64,000 bases of DNA, taken from the NCBI RefSeq assembly GCF_030704535.1, contig NC_081821.1, positions 4,913,001 through 4,977,000 of the forward strand, in the 5' to 3' direction. This DNA comes from Vitis vinifera. Lineage: Eukaryota; Streptophyta; Magnoliopsida; Vitales; Vitaceae. The translations under genes were made by a program, and so were the position numbers. Positions within the stretch are counted from its first letter, which is position 1; each line of letters starts with the position of its first letter. Below are positions 1-11,600 of this stretch, piece after piece. The notes beneath the pieces are model-generated. The model was not told the DNA's origin, did not search any database, and was given only the letters and a program-made list of their open reading frames with translations.

Positions 1-256
1 AATTTTTTGTTCCAGAAAATAGAAAACTGTTTTAAAAAACAGTTGCTAAATATGCCTTAAGTGTTTCAAAAAATTTTAAAAATATTTTTAAAATTTTAAA
101 AAATCACTTATAATATTAAAAAATCACCTATAGATTTTTTATTTTATTTTTTATTTTTTAAGAAACACTTGAAATATAATTCTCTTCAAAACACTTCCAA
201 TGAAAACACTTCTGTAAAAATCGCTCCAAATAAAAATACTTCCAAACCGGCCCTAA
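1..256. repeat. Right part of an AT-rich MITE-like element cut by the window edge
   Basis: This is an AT-rich block with many short self-complementary words (aaaatcactta, aaacacttg). It ends at about 254 in a motif that reads TAGGGCCGGTTTGGAAG on the minus strand. Such a terminus resembles non-autonomous DNA-transposon ends. The left end is outside the window, so neither terminal inverted repeats nor a target duplication can be checked. No coding content is visible. Confidence 0.35.
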
Positions 257-3200
257 ATCTATTTAGGGGGGTATTTGGCCTATTAAATATTGTAATATTC
301 TATATTAAGAAATATTGCATATTTCTTATAAAGAATTAAAAAATAAAAATAGAAAAAAAAAACCTTTTAGAAAAATTAGGGCAAACATTTCGAATCACGA
401 CATATTTATTGGTATATGATTGTATATTAATACAATAAAGCATAGTAGCATAAAACCACAATAAACAATGCAAAATTGAAGGACAAGTTTTCCTAAGAAT
501 TTCAAGCCAAGGACTTTGCCATTAAACACAAGAATGCTTTAATTTATGTCCTTACCAACCCTAGAACCCATTGTCCTCTACCCCTTTTTTTTAGCTAGCT
601 ACCTAATTAATAATCCATCATCCAGCAATTACTACCAATGAAGGAAAAGAAAGAATAGCAGCAAGAGTGTTGGTCCATCAATAATGGTTTTTACTTGAAG
701 CTCTGGGCAAAAAGTATCACACAGCAGAAAACAGATAGGACAGTCCAGTTGCCACCCCCATTAAATGGCACATGCATATGTGCTTTGCAATTGCATCCTT
801 CTAATAACTCCTGATTGTGATCCCACCATTTTAGAAATTGGATCATGGGTTTTTTCGGGTATCCGCCTCATTTTTAATATAATTTTTTGAATCTCCGTCT
901 TACCTTTGATAGAATCTGAGGTAAATTCGTCCGACACACCTTGGTACCAGGCCAAAGCAATTTGGCTTGACATCATCTTCTCCTTACTAGCTTAATTTCC
1001 CCTCATGACACATTGAATAAGGTCTTAAGACTCTTAACCACTTTCTTACACAACCCTTCATTGTTAGCCCACTACATATATTTGACTCATCTAACAGTTT
1101 AAATTTTCGGGTTAAATAGACCACCTAACATGATCTTAATCAATTAAGACTTTAGCATTCAGGTCTCTCAATATGTTTATGGACAAGGACGAAAGGGTAT
1201 TAAGTTGACATTCTTTTAATTGTTTTTATTTTGTTGTACATTGTGATTGTGGACAAGTAAGATCTTCATGCTTTGTTTGTTTTCTAGCACATACCAATAT
1301 TTTAGCTCGCTTTTGATTTGTTCTCTTGTGAGACTTTGATGACAATTACAACAAAGCAAATCATAATTGCATCACAAGATTTGATGAAACTATTGATTGA
1401 GAAAACATATATACCTTTGTAATCTAGATGGATTGTTCGAGTTTGACTCAAATTTAGAATTTACTTAAGAGTGATTTGATTAAAACGTTTTTTCATAATA
1501 TCTTTATAATAATAAGTGCTATAAAAAATCACTTAATGTTTGGATATAAATTAAAAATGTGTTTTTAAAATTTTGTCAAACATATAGAGTCTGATTGATA
1601 ACTGTTTTTGAAAACAATTTTTTGTTATTCAAAACAAAAAATTAAGAAAACCCGTTTGACAATTTTTTTTTGTTTTTTATTTTTCTAATTATTTTATATT
1701 ATTTTTATTTGTTTTTAAGAATTGTTTTAAAAAATAATTATATATATATATATGTAAAATAATTAAAAATAAAATACTAGACATAAAAATTATATTTAAA
1801 AATATTAAAAACAAGTTAAAAACATTTTAGATTTTGAAACAGACTTTTATTCTACAAAACATCATATAATAAGCTTTAAAACTGCTTTTTAGAACTATTT
1901 TCGAAAACTATAACCAAACAAATTCATAATTTTTATATATAAAAAAACTTTTAAGCATTAAAAAGTTGTTTTAACCTCTTTTAAAATCATTCCAAATAGG
2001 GACTTTTAGTTTTCTTACAATAAATTTCAGTTCTAAGCTCAAAATATGCACATTTTTAATTAAAAATTTTCCTCATCCACCAATATATTCATTAAGTAAT
2101 TAGTTAATCTATTCCATTAATTTGATTAAGTAGAGTATACCTATTACATATATTCTTTTATGGAGACAAGTCAATATCAACTTCAAGAAAACATATGTTG
2201 ATTTTTAATTTTTTTTTTTTTTACAATACCCCCCTTTACCCTGCAATCATGACATTGTAGTAGGATATCATCATCAAAGTTCAAGATTTGTGGTTGCATC
2301 AAATGGTCATCAGATTCAAAGAGGCCAAAGGTAAGAATCTAAACTTGATTAGATTTTTAGAAAAGGCCATTGATATCTATTTGAAATGACTGACATGGAG
2401 TTGATTTATTTTTCTATGGAATGAGGCTCTTCCGCATAGGGAGGGCCTTCTCCTACTAGTAATGCAAATTGTAGAGCTGCTTTGGCAAAGTACGAGGGCA
2501 GATTCTTCAAGTAGATGAGGAACACTGTGGCTCTCTTGGGAGCTTTCTGTCTTGGAGACTTTTTCCATGGCTATGGTAGGTGGCTTATCTCACGGGTTTG
2601 AATGCAAAGCACTTGGGGTATCCCCTCCTAAGGCAATCAACAACTTCCTACATGAAGGAATGGAAAATCATCTCATTGATAAGGCCGAGAAAATTGAAGA
2701 GAACACACAAGGATTTGGTTGGTAAAGATCACATCAAAGCCATTGTTTTGGTGAGTTTTTCACACCCTTTTCCTCTTTTAACCCTTTTTTTTAATGGGAC
2801 CAAATAATCTTATTGATTATAAATGTAAAACGGTTTCTTTTGAAGTCGTAATTATTAATTGAGGCTTCAATTAAAGAATGAAGTTTTAGTTGACAATCGA
2901 TGCTTCAACTTAATTTATTTTTAATGATATAACTCCTATGTGATAATAAAAGTATTATTTTGAATATAAATTTGATAAAATAATTAAATTTATTTATTTA
3001 TTTTTGCATAAAAGAGATGTTTTGGCCCAAACTCCAACTTCAAATCCAATCCTAGTTAAATTCCAGTGCCCTTGCACAAATGAAAAGATGGCCCACCCAT
3101 GTGGGGGCGCCACATGATCTACAAATACACATTCCAAAACCATGTATGGTTTCGCGTTTTATCTTTCTTATCCACAATCTCTCTCTGGGCAAGGAGAGGC

Positions 3201-3270
3201 TTCGCTTTGTAAGTCAAAAGAAGAAAGGCTTTTGTATGAGGACTCGGGAGGAACGACTCCTCACATAAAA
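257..3270. other. Intergenic region upstream of CYP28
   Basis: No convincing gene is seen here. The stretch is AT-rich with poly-T/poly-A runs, and it holds the nested inverted-repeat block at about 1450-2010 (listed separately). A patch at about 2570-2750 reads protein-like on the plus strand for roughly 55 codons but has no recognisable start, splice context or family. The promoter and 5' UTR of the following cyclophilin gene should lie within roughly 3000-3270. Confidence 0.5.
1585..1926. repeat. MITE-like inverted-repeat element, possibly nested in a second one
   Basis: The left end (gattgataactgtttttgaa) and the inverse of the right end near 1924 (gtttggttatagttttcgaa) form an imperfect terminal inverted repeat of about 30 bp around an AT-rich, non-coding core. 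Further out, about 1460-1490 and 1975-2000 show a second, weaker inverse pair, as if one element had landed in another. No clean target duplication was identified, so the superfamily is left open. Confidence 0.35.
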
Positions 3271-4598
3271 ATGTTGCCAAATTCCAAAATTCTGCAGTTC
3301 CTTCGCTCTCCACCACCAGCCCTTCCTCCTCTGCCACAAGCCCCCAACAACATACCCACTTCTCCATCTCCTCCCATCCTCAAACAACAATGCAAATTCT
3401 CCCGCCGAGACTTCACAATTTGCAGCAACTCTTCCTTGCTTCTTCTCCTGGGCTCTGCACTTGTGGAATCCAGGGCACGGGCTGAAGAAGGTTCTGCAGT
3501 TGATGCCGATAAAACTGATGGACTACAAGAGAACGCTCCTCCAAATTGCACTGCTAAAGCTCCAACTAAGCGAGCATTCCTTGATATATCAATTGATGGG
3601 GAGCCGGCAGGAAGAATAGTTATAGGCCTATATGGAGATGATGCACCAGCTGGAGCTGCTAGATTCAGTGGCCTAGTTAGTGGGGCTGCTGGCATTAGCT
3701 ATAGAAGAAAGGAGTTTGTGAAGATCATGCCAAACTATGTACAACATGGTGGGGTGAGGTCTTATGGCGTGGATGCCGAGCTTGCAAAGCGAACGGGAAG
3801 CAATTTGGCAGCTGAGAGTCTGGTAACAGAATGGGAGAAAATGAATGAGAAGTGCCCAGGAACAAAGAATTTGGCAGGGAGTGTGGGCATTGTTGTGAGG
3901 GATCCAACCAAACCCCCACCTAAAATAAAGCTGGTTGCGAGGGGAGGGAAGTTGGAGATTGATGAAGAGGATGTCGGAGCGGACCCCAATGGAACAGAGT
4001 TTGTGATTACCAGCAAGGATTCGCCCGAATTAGATACCTCAACTTTGGTAATTGGAAGAGTATTGGAAGGTATGGAAGTTGTGGAGAAAATTGGGCAGGT
4101 GAAGACTGTGCAAGAGAACACTGGTTCTCCTTATTTCAGGTAGAGTTCGGTTCTTACAGCCTTAGCCACAACATGAATACATCAGACAACATTGAAAATC
4201 AATTATTTTTTTCCCCAAACCAAAGCATTAAAATGATGATTCAACTTAATGTTGGTGGATGATTATTAAATAAATCAACTTGAGTGAAATTCATGTGTCA
4301 TGCATGTTAATACAAAAACAACCTATTTATTAAACGAATTAAACTCAAATATGATTATACATTTAAACCTGTGAAAAACGTATTGGATTCAACTCGTGTT
4401 GACAACTTTATGACCCTTAATCGAACCTACAAACCAAGCATGAAAGTCACAAATGATTAGAGAGATGATAGAACTTCTCACTGTTTAATGAGCAGGGTTG
4501 CCAAGTTGATCGGAGATAAAAGAGCAACGGTTGCAGAAAGAGGCTTCAACCGCCCTTATTCCAAGGTGCTCATCACAAATTGTGGCTTGATCCAATAG
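3271..4598 (+). CDS. CYP28: CYP28-type chloroplast thylakoid-lumen cyclophilin
   Basis: This is a cyclophilin-fold protein of 323 residues, from exons 3271-4139 and 4496-4598 (donor CAG|GTAGAG, acceptor GAGCAG|G; the frame is continuous). The N-terminus looks like a two-step chloroplast signal. A Ser/Pro-rich stromal transit part is followed by a twin arginine (R45-R46, SRRDF), a Leu-rich hydrophobic stretch and an ARA-E site near residue 71, which suggests Tat-pathway import into the thylakoid lumen. The cyclophilin-like domain runs from about residue 95 (FLDISIDGEPAGRIVIGLYG) to the end (VLITNCGLIQ). The classic active-site run of CypA (FHRIIPGFMCQGGDF) is strongly altered here (YRRKEFVKIMPNYVQHGG), so prolyl-isomerase activity may be weak or lost. 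An upstream in-frame ATG at 3142 exists, but the 3271 start begins a proper transit peptide. The assignment to CYP28 (Arabidopsis At5g35100-like) is from memory of the family. The gene converges on ILP1, 360 bp away. Confidence 0.85.
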
Positions 4599-4958
4599 CG
4601 GAGAAAGATGTTCCCAATTTTTGCCTTTTGATTTTGTCATAGAGTGTACAATTTCATGTGACAGAATGAATTCTATTGCTATGACTCGATATAGCTCCAC
4701 TTACATAGTATCATTGTGTAAGTAGACCTGGATATGTAGAGAAAATGCATCTTAATTCTCAACTAGTTTGGCAGTAATTACAAAGCTGCTACTACCACAG
4801 GTTTGCTAACATTTTATGGACTTCAGAAAGGGATAGCAGCATGCCTATGGAAATACATTTGTCTCCAGTACCTAAGCATCCTACCAAAACTGGCGAAATC
4901 GGGATGTTTGAGGACCTCTTTTGGACACAGCAAATTCAACAACTCAGCATACAGCGCT
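4599..4958. other. Convergent 3' intergenic gap between CYP28 and ILP1
   Basis: A 360-bp gap lies between two stop codons facing each other. It presumably holds both 3' UTRs and polyadenylation sites. Nothing else is seen in it. Confidence 0.6.
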
Positions 4959-7900
4959 TTAGGTCGATCCATGAGTGCGCTTCATTCTTTTTTCTGATGA
5001 CGACATGAAAATCTTTCTAACTGAAGCAATGGGATCATCCACCTGTGCAGAAGTATACAGAGAAAAAGGATTTCACTTTAAGATGACACTACAATAAACA
5101 GAGACAAAAGACTAGAATATGTGGAGGTTCTCACTGAAATATGGAGTGAGTGGGTTTGCCTGGGTGGACATGCAGGCAATAATAATTCAAATCATGAATA
5201 TATTTACTTGGTTAGGCACTCTATTAATATTATTTACTTTGATTTGCCTATCCAAAAAAGGTAACAGTTCAGATTTAATATACTTAAAATTTGGACAGGA
5301 GTGCTAAGCCAAAATTTCAAACCCCAGGACTAATTAGAAATATTTTTACTTAACATCATCATCATTGTTGTATCTAATATTCATGAAAAGTCGCTCACTG
5401 AGTGTGTTACACTTCAATACTATAGACAAGTACTCCAAACTCAACACAAATGTGAGATGTGTTTGTATTAAATACCTATCTTAGAGACAGCAAGATTAGG
5501 GCAGGATAGGTTCCTACAGGATCATGCTAGGTGGGACTGGTTCGACGCTACTGTTATTCCTAAGTCCATGTGATACCACAAGATGTATATGCACTTTACC
5601 ACCCAATTGGTTCAACCCTGTTGTTATTCCTTGGTCCATGTGATACCACAAGACGGATATGTGCTTTACTGCCCTAACAATGGTATTGAAGTTTTGAAAT
5701 ACCTTGATCATGTTCGAGGGTGAAGGATGAGAAAAATCTTTCTGCTGTTGTAAAGCAGAGAGAGTTTGTTGCCATCCAGGTGCAGCACCGCCTGCTGCTG
5801 CAATCCATGGGCAAAAGTGTCTGTGCTGCCAGATTGGATCAAACTCCATGGCTTTATCTATTGGTTGTTGCTTCAGATCATTTGCTAGAAGAATAAAGGA
5901 AGCATGGTTAATCTCTGCTAAAAATTAAATATCTTTATGAAAATGTAAACATAAAAAAGCATGTCACGATCAGTAGCAAAAACCACAAGTCGTTGAGGCA
6001 AAGCTCCTAGTCATCAAAGGAGGGAATACCTGTTCCGAGCCACCAACCAAATTATAACCAAAGAATCTGGATAAAAGAATGTGCAGAGACCGGTAACATG
6101 ATATACTATGTGCTCCAATCATCTCAACAATAAAGCAGGCACATTTGGAAATAGCACCAAATTATAGAGATAAAACTGATGTCTTAAGTTCTATTACCTA
6201 AGCCTTGTTTAGTGTGGCTTTTTAATTTGCCTAAAGCTCTTTCTGAATGTCAGAGAGTTTTATAATGTATTCCACTACCAATAAAACATTGCAAAGTAGA
6301 AGAGGTTTGAGGCCTAAAAGCTCCTTTCAATAAAATTAGGAGACACATTTGTAGATGCATAGAGAAAGAAGTTTCAGAATTCAAAATTATTTTACATGTT
6401 GAATACAAACATCTTTATAAACATCTTCTCAAAGAAGGCAATTCACTGGAAGTTACAACTGTGCTAAATAGGCAATTGATCTTCCTCTCTGGTTTTACAA
6501 ACTCCCCATTCAAAAAGGAACCTCACCCTTCCTTCTATCAAATCAATCTTTTTAAGAAAAGGGCTTCTTCTAGAAGGTCATAATAAGTTCTTCCACCACC
6601 AAATTTTTACTGGAAAAAACTTTTGGAGCTAACAAGCCTACTTTGACCCTTCAAAGGTTGTCCCAAATGCAACCATAATACTTACATCCTCATATGTGAC
6701 CTCCAAAGGTTCTCCCAAATGCTACTATGACATACATCCTTACATGTAATCACTAAAAGAACATGCAATAATCTAGAATCAATGCTGTATTATTTACATC
6801 TTGTTCATGAGGAAGTATGATAATAGCAATAAAAGTGGATTGTTGAACCAAGAATGCAGAACCGAGCAAAAAACCAATGAACATTATTTACTTTTTTTCA
6901 ACACTCATGATCAGGATGCAGAAAGACAAGCAACATTTATGCTTACCTATGCCACAGGCTACAGCTTCGTTATTTACAGGAATCTGTCCTCTGTCTTTGA
7001 CCCAATCGTCACCCTGGCTATTTGGTTGAGTGCTTAAAATGTTTTGGACCTCAGAATATTTGGCTCCTCCTCTTATGTGTATGTTACAGGCACTATCAGT
7101 TCCATGAATCTGCTGAAGATTGCAATCATCAGCCCCAACCACCATTAATGAATCATCCTCACTGATTTCTGCATTTCTAGTTGTCATATTAGCATCTGCA
7201 CTTGTCATGCAAGAATCTCTAACTTCATTATCTGCACTCTCAGTTGCTGCTGGGTTAACTGCTCCAACATTATCTGCACTCCCAGTTGTTGTTGGGTTAA
7301 CTGCCCCAACATTATCTGCACTCTCAGTTGCTGTTGGGTTAACTGTCCCGACATTATCTACACTCTCAGTTGCTGTTGGGTCAACTGTCCCGACATTATC
7401 TACACTCTCAGTTGCTGTTGGGTCAACTGTCCCGACATTATCTACACTCTCAGTTGCTGTTGGGTTAACTGTCCCGACATTATCTACACTCTCAGTTGCT
7501 GTTGGGTTAACTGTCCCGACATTATCTACACTCTCAGTTACTGTTGGGTTAACTGTCCTGACATTATCTGCACTCTCAGCCAACTTGCTATTTTGACCAG
7601 AACTTTGTACTACATCTTGCGTTTGAACTTTGAAAATAGAATCATGCATACCAGTTTCAGGAAAACCCAGTCCCTGCTGATTGACATTTGGTCTTTCCAA
7701 TGACATGTGATTGTTACTGTTTCTAAATGCATCATCTTCCTCACTGATGTTGTTATTCAAACATGGAGATTGATCATTGCTTGTAGCATTAAATTGTCCA
7801 TCACCATGTCTTTTGCTTTCTAGGAGGACAATAGATTCTGGATGGGCAATTTGTGGAGTGACTGTGTTTTCTGTGTGGTTTTTTCCCTCCAGAAATAAAC

Positions 7901-8615
7901 CCTTTTTATTGGCACCAGATGGACTATTTTCTTGATTAACACAGCTACGATCCCTAAAATCATGATCAGAAGAAAACCGTGCCCTTAAATTCTGACCTAT
8001 AACAGGTATGGAAATTGTTGCTCTGAAGTTTTGCTCTGTTGGTGGAGGACCCCCTGCAATTGTCAAATTTAAATTCAACAATCTTTCATTTGATGATCTA
8101 GCACCATTTGCATCAGTGATCATGACAGCTTCAGTACGGTTGACATGGTTTTCTTTTCCTGAATCCTGAATTCCAGGAGCACCACTGACAGGGCAAAAGA
8201 CAGTTCCTTTACAATGAAAAGCATTGCTTTCACCAGTAACTTCTGAATTTCCAACTAATCTAAAAAACTCTGTTGGACGTTGAACTGTAGAGAAAGCCCA
8301 TAATCCAACGGTGGCTCCACAAAGGCTGCATTCTAGAACAACAGAATGCTCAGACTGTAGTTCACTAGATGCCATGGGATCTTCATTTGCTTGCATACTC
8401 TTATCAGTGGCAGAAGAGTGGACGCTAATTGGAGGAGTCTGCATATTAGCAACTATACGAGACAGATCCAAATGATTGACATCTTTAGCAGATTTACATT
8501 GCCGATCCTTGGAGTCAACCACATAAGGCAGCGAGCGAGGCTTCCAACCACATAAACTTATGAGCTTTTGTGCCTGCACATGCTTTAAAACATCAATAAT
8601 CTTCATCCAGCATCC

Positions 8616-8669
<54 letters not shown>

Positions 8670-11600
8670 AAAGAAATGAAAATCACAACCAACATGAATG
8701 GGCGCATTTAACAGAAACAAGAACACAAAACAGAAGATCTTGTAATTTAAAATTCATTAGAACACAAATGGAATATTTTCACTATCACCAGTTCACCAAT
8801 CCTGTTGTTTGGCATAAGCACTACATAAAATTCAAAATAGTATCATGAAACATTATTATCATTTAAGTAGTGAGAATTAAGAGGAAGCACATATGCAAGA
8901 GAGCCTAAGACAAATAAGAGAGAAGCAATGTCAAGCTCACTTCCAGATAAAAGCTATTACTAAGAATTACCAGTAACAAGAAAATGAGCATGATGCTAAA
9001 GCTATCTCTCATTTTACAACAGGCATAACCAGTGAATTAGATGTAATCATCACAAGGGACAGAAATAAGCTGGCTTTAATCACATCCATAAGGTTCAAGG
9101 AGGGAGAAAGAGAAATGCTAATGACCAAGAATGCATGGCAGAGAATTTTGAGACTATATGGAATCATTTTTTCTCTCACAAATATATATATACACAAACA
9201 TACATGGCTATGAATAAAAGTATTAAAATATGAGGAATTTAGACATCAGAACAGGGAAGCTGATAGGCTTCACAAAAGAGGAGACTCAAGTGTCCTTTGC
9301 TTTCCTGGGAACAGTAACACCTTTACTTGTGCCATGATTGCTAGGGGCATCCTATACGGTGTTTTTTATTTCTTCTTTTTTTCTCCTGCCTTTTTTCTTT
9401 TCCTTTCTGCTTGTACTGCTTCTTTGTTGAAGGATCTCTCATCTTTATTTCTAAATTTTCTCTCCTATATATGATATTCTTCATTTCTCATGAAAAAATA
9501 AAATAAAATACAAAAAAAGGGGGGAAAAAATCAGTAGACAACACTGATACAATCAAATGCAAATAACTACAAGCCCTACACACGTACACAAATTTAGAAT
9601 AAAGTACAGATATCAGAAACAGATTAGTATCTATAGCCCTCTAAGCATATAAGCATGGTACCTGAAAATACAAATTAGCAGAAACTGCATCACATTCACT
9701 TCCAAGATATTCTGTCTGAGAAGAATCTGCAGACACACTGCCAAATTCCAACACTGCAGATTGTCTAAGAAAATGCTCCAGCTGAGGACTTCTCATGTAA
9801 TTAATGGCTGCAGATGAAATCAAGGGAAGGGCTACAAGTTGCAAAAGAGCAGAAGATCGTTCTTTGTAACCATCCACTAAATCTTGAACTGTTGCAGGTG
9901 GAAACTGTGCTAGCATCTCATCGCAGGCATTGTCCATCCACGGGCAAAGTAGTTTGTGTCCATTATCCAGCTTTAAGCTGAATACCAAGGCTGCCTTCTC
10001 AACTGAGAGAATAAATGAAAAAGTTTTAATCCAGTTATAAAAAGGACAACAGTTGCTGCACAAGTCAAATCATTGATTATTAGCACATGACATAGTGAGG
10101 AAAGAGAAGCATGGCATGCCTTGCTGCTGTGTCCAAGATGATGGAGTAGAAAAGAGAAGACGTGCTCCACAGGCTTCACAGGCTATGATGTCCATTTCCA
10201 CATTCACCCAGCCTCTTCTGGCACAATTTATAGCACTTATCACCTGGTAAAATGGAAGACATCATCATTACTACTTCAAAAGAAACAACTTTAAGACCAA
10301 ATGAATATAGAAATTGGACCAAGTTAAAAACAAACTTATGCACACCCTCTTTTCATTCAGAGAAGGACAAGGAACCACACACAGTTTCTCTGAAGAGGCA
10401 GATAGAAAACTATGAGGGTAAAAAAAAAGGATTCTAAAAGTGAAAACACAAAGCTTCAAAATGAAACATCCAACAAAGAGATGAAAAATTTAAATTAACT
10501 TTGTATATCCAAAAAAAAAAAAAAAATTAATTTCATGTAATTCCACATGAAAAAAATAAAATAAAAAATTGAGCTTAAAAATTCAAGCTTCTAGAGTTTC
10601 ATATGTAAAATGTAGAAGTTAGGCAAATGGAAAACAGCATACATTCAATATCCCAAGAAAATTAGAAGTTACCAGAAAGTAAGGCATAGTGAAAAAAAAA
10701 ATTGAAAAATATTGATTCTCTGAGTGACTCTTTGTTTCCATGTCGTTGAACTTTTTATGAATGAACTGTCAAGCAGAAAAAAGGGAACATCCTAGATATG
10801 TACCTTATTCACTAATGAATCAGCATCAGAGAAGGTTCTCAAGATTGATGGTTTATAAAAAGCTAATTTCTTTAAAGATTCAAAGTTCAACATTTGTATG
10901 GGTTGCATTCACAAATGTAACATTAAAAAGCTAACTTCAGTTGCATCTAACCCATTAAAATGCAGTGACCAGTTTGGGAAGCACACATGTAAGAGATGCA
11001 TGGGAGATGGAAGAAGCAAGGCAGCCTTAAAAATATATAAAGAACATGGGAAGGGTACTTACTTGAAAAATGAAAATGACCGACAATCCTAATGGCATTA
11101 AGGGAATCTGAGGTGTTATGGAACATATAATAAGACTCAGACTTTCATTTCCATCTTCTGGACCATGGCTATGTTAAAACAACTGGGTTAAACAGGGGGC
11201 TTTTTCATCAAAGCAAAGAGACTTGACCTAGACACAACAGGTTTCTGGCTTAGGCATTTGTTAGGCAAGTGCTGTGTTTTCTGAATGGGCCTGATGGGAG
11301 GTTTTCTGTACATAACAAGATAGCAGTACTCAACCTAAGGGTGTTGAGTTATGAAAGAAGACACAAGGGGCTAAATTTTTACATTCTCTCCTTCCCCTGT
11401 GATCAACAAAATGGATTGGGTGATATTGGATTAGGATTGTAGAAATTTGATTTGGAAAGATGTAGGAAATTTATTCCACAAGAGGTTACCTCTCCCCTTT
11501 TTGGAGAGTTCTCAATCTCAACTGGCTGAGTGGTTGCATTTTGTTTTTATTTTCCCACCATATTGCCATCTTCTATTCTTGTCATTTGATGGTGGAAATC

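Noticed and set aside
761-976. 71-codon minus-strand frame starting MMSSQIALAWYQG
   Set aside because: Amino-acid composition is plausible, but there is no recognisable family, splice partner or promoter, and one short frame in AT-rich DNA is expected by chance.
7120-7596. Plus-strand frame of 158 codons with a regular LSTLSVAVGLTVPT repeat
   Set aside because: It is the antisense image of the ILP1 minisatellite. Because the unit is 42 bp, every frame free of stops in one unit is open throughout.
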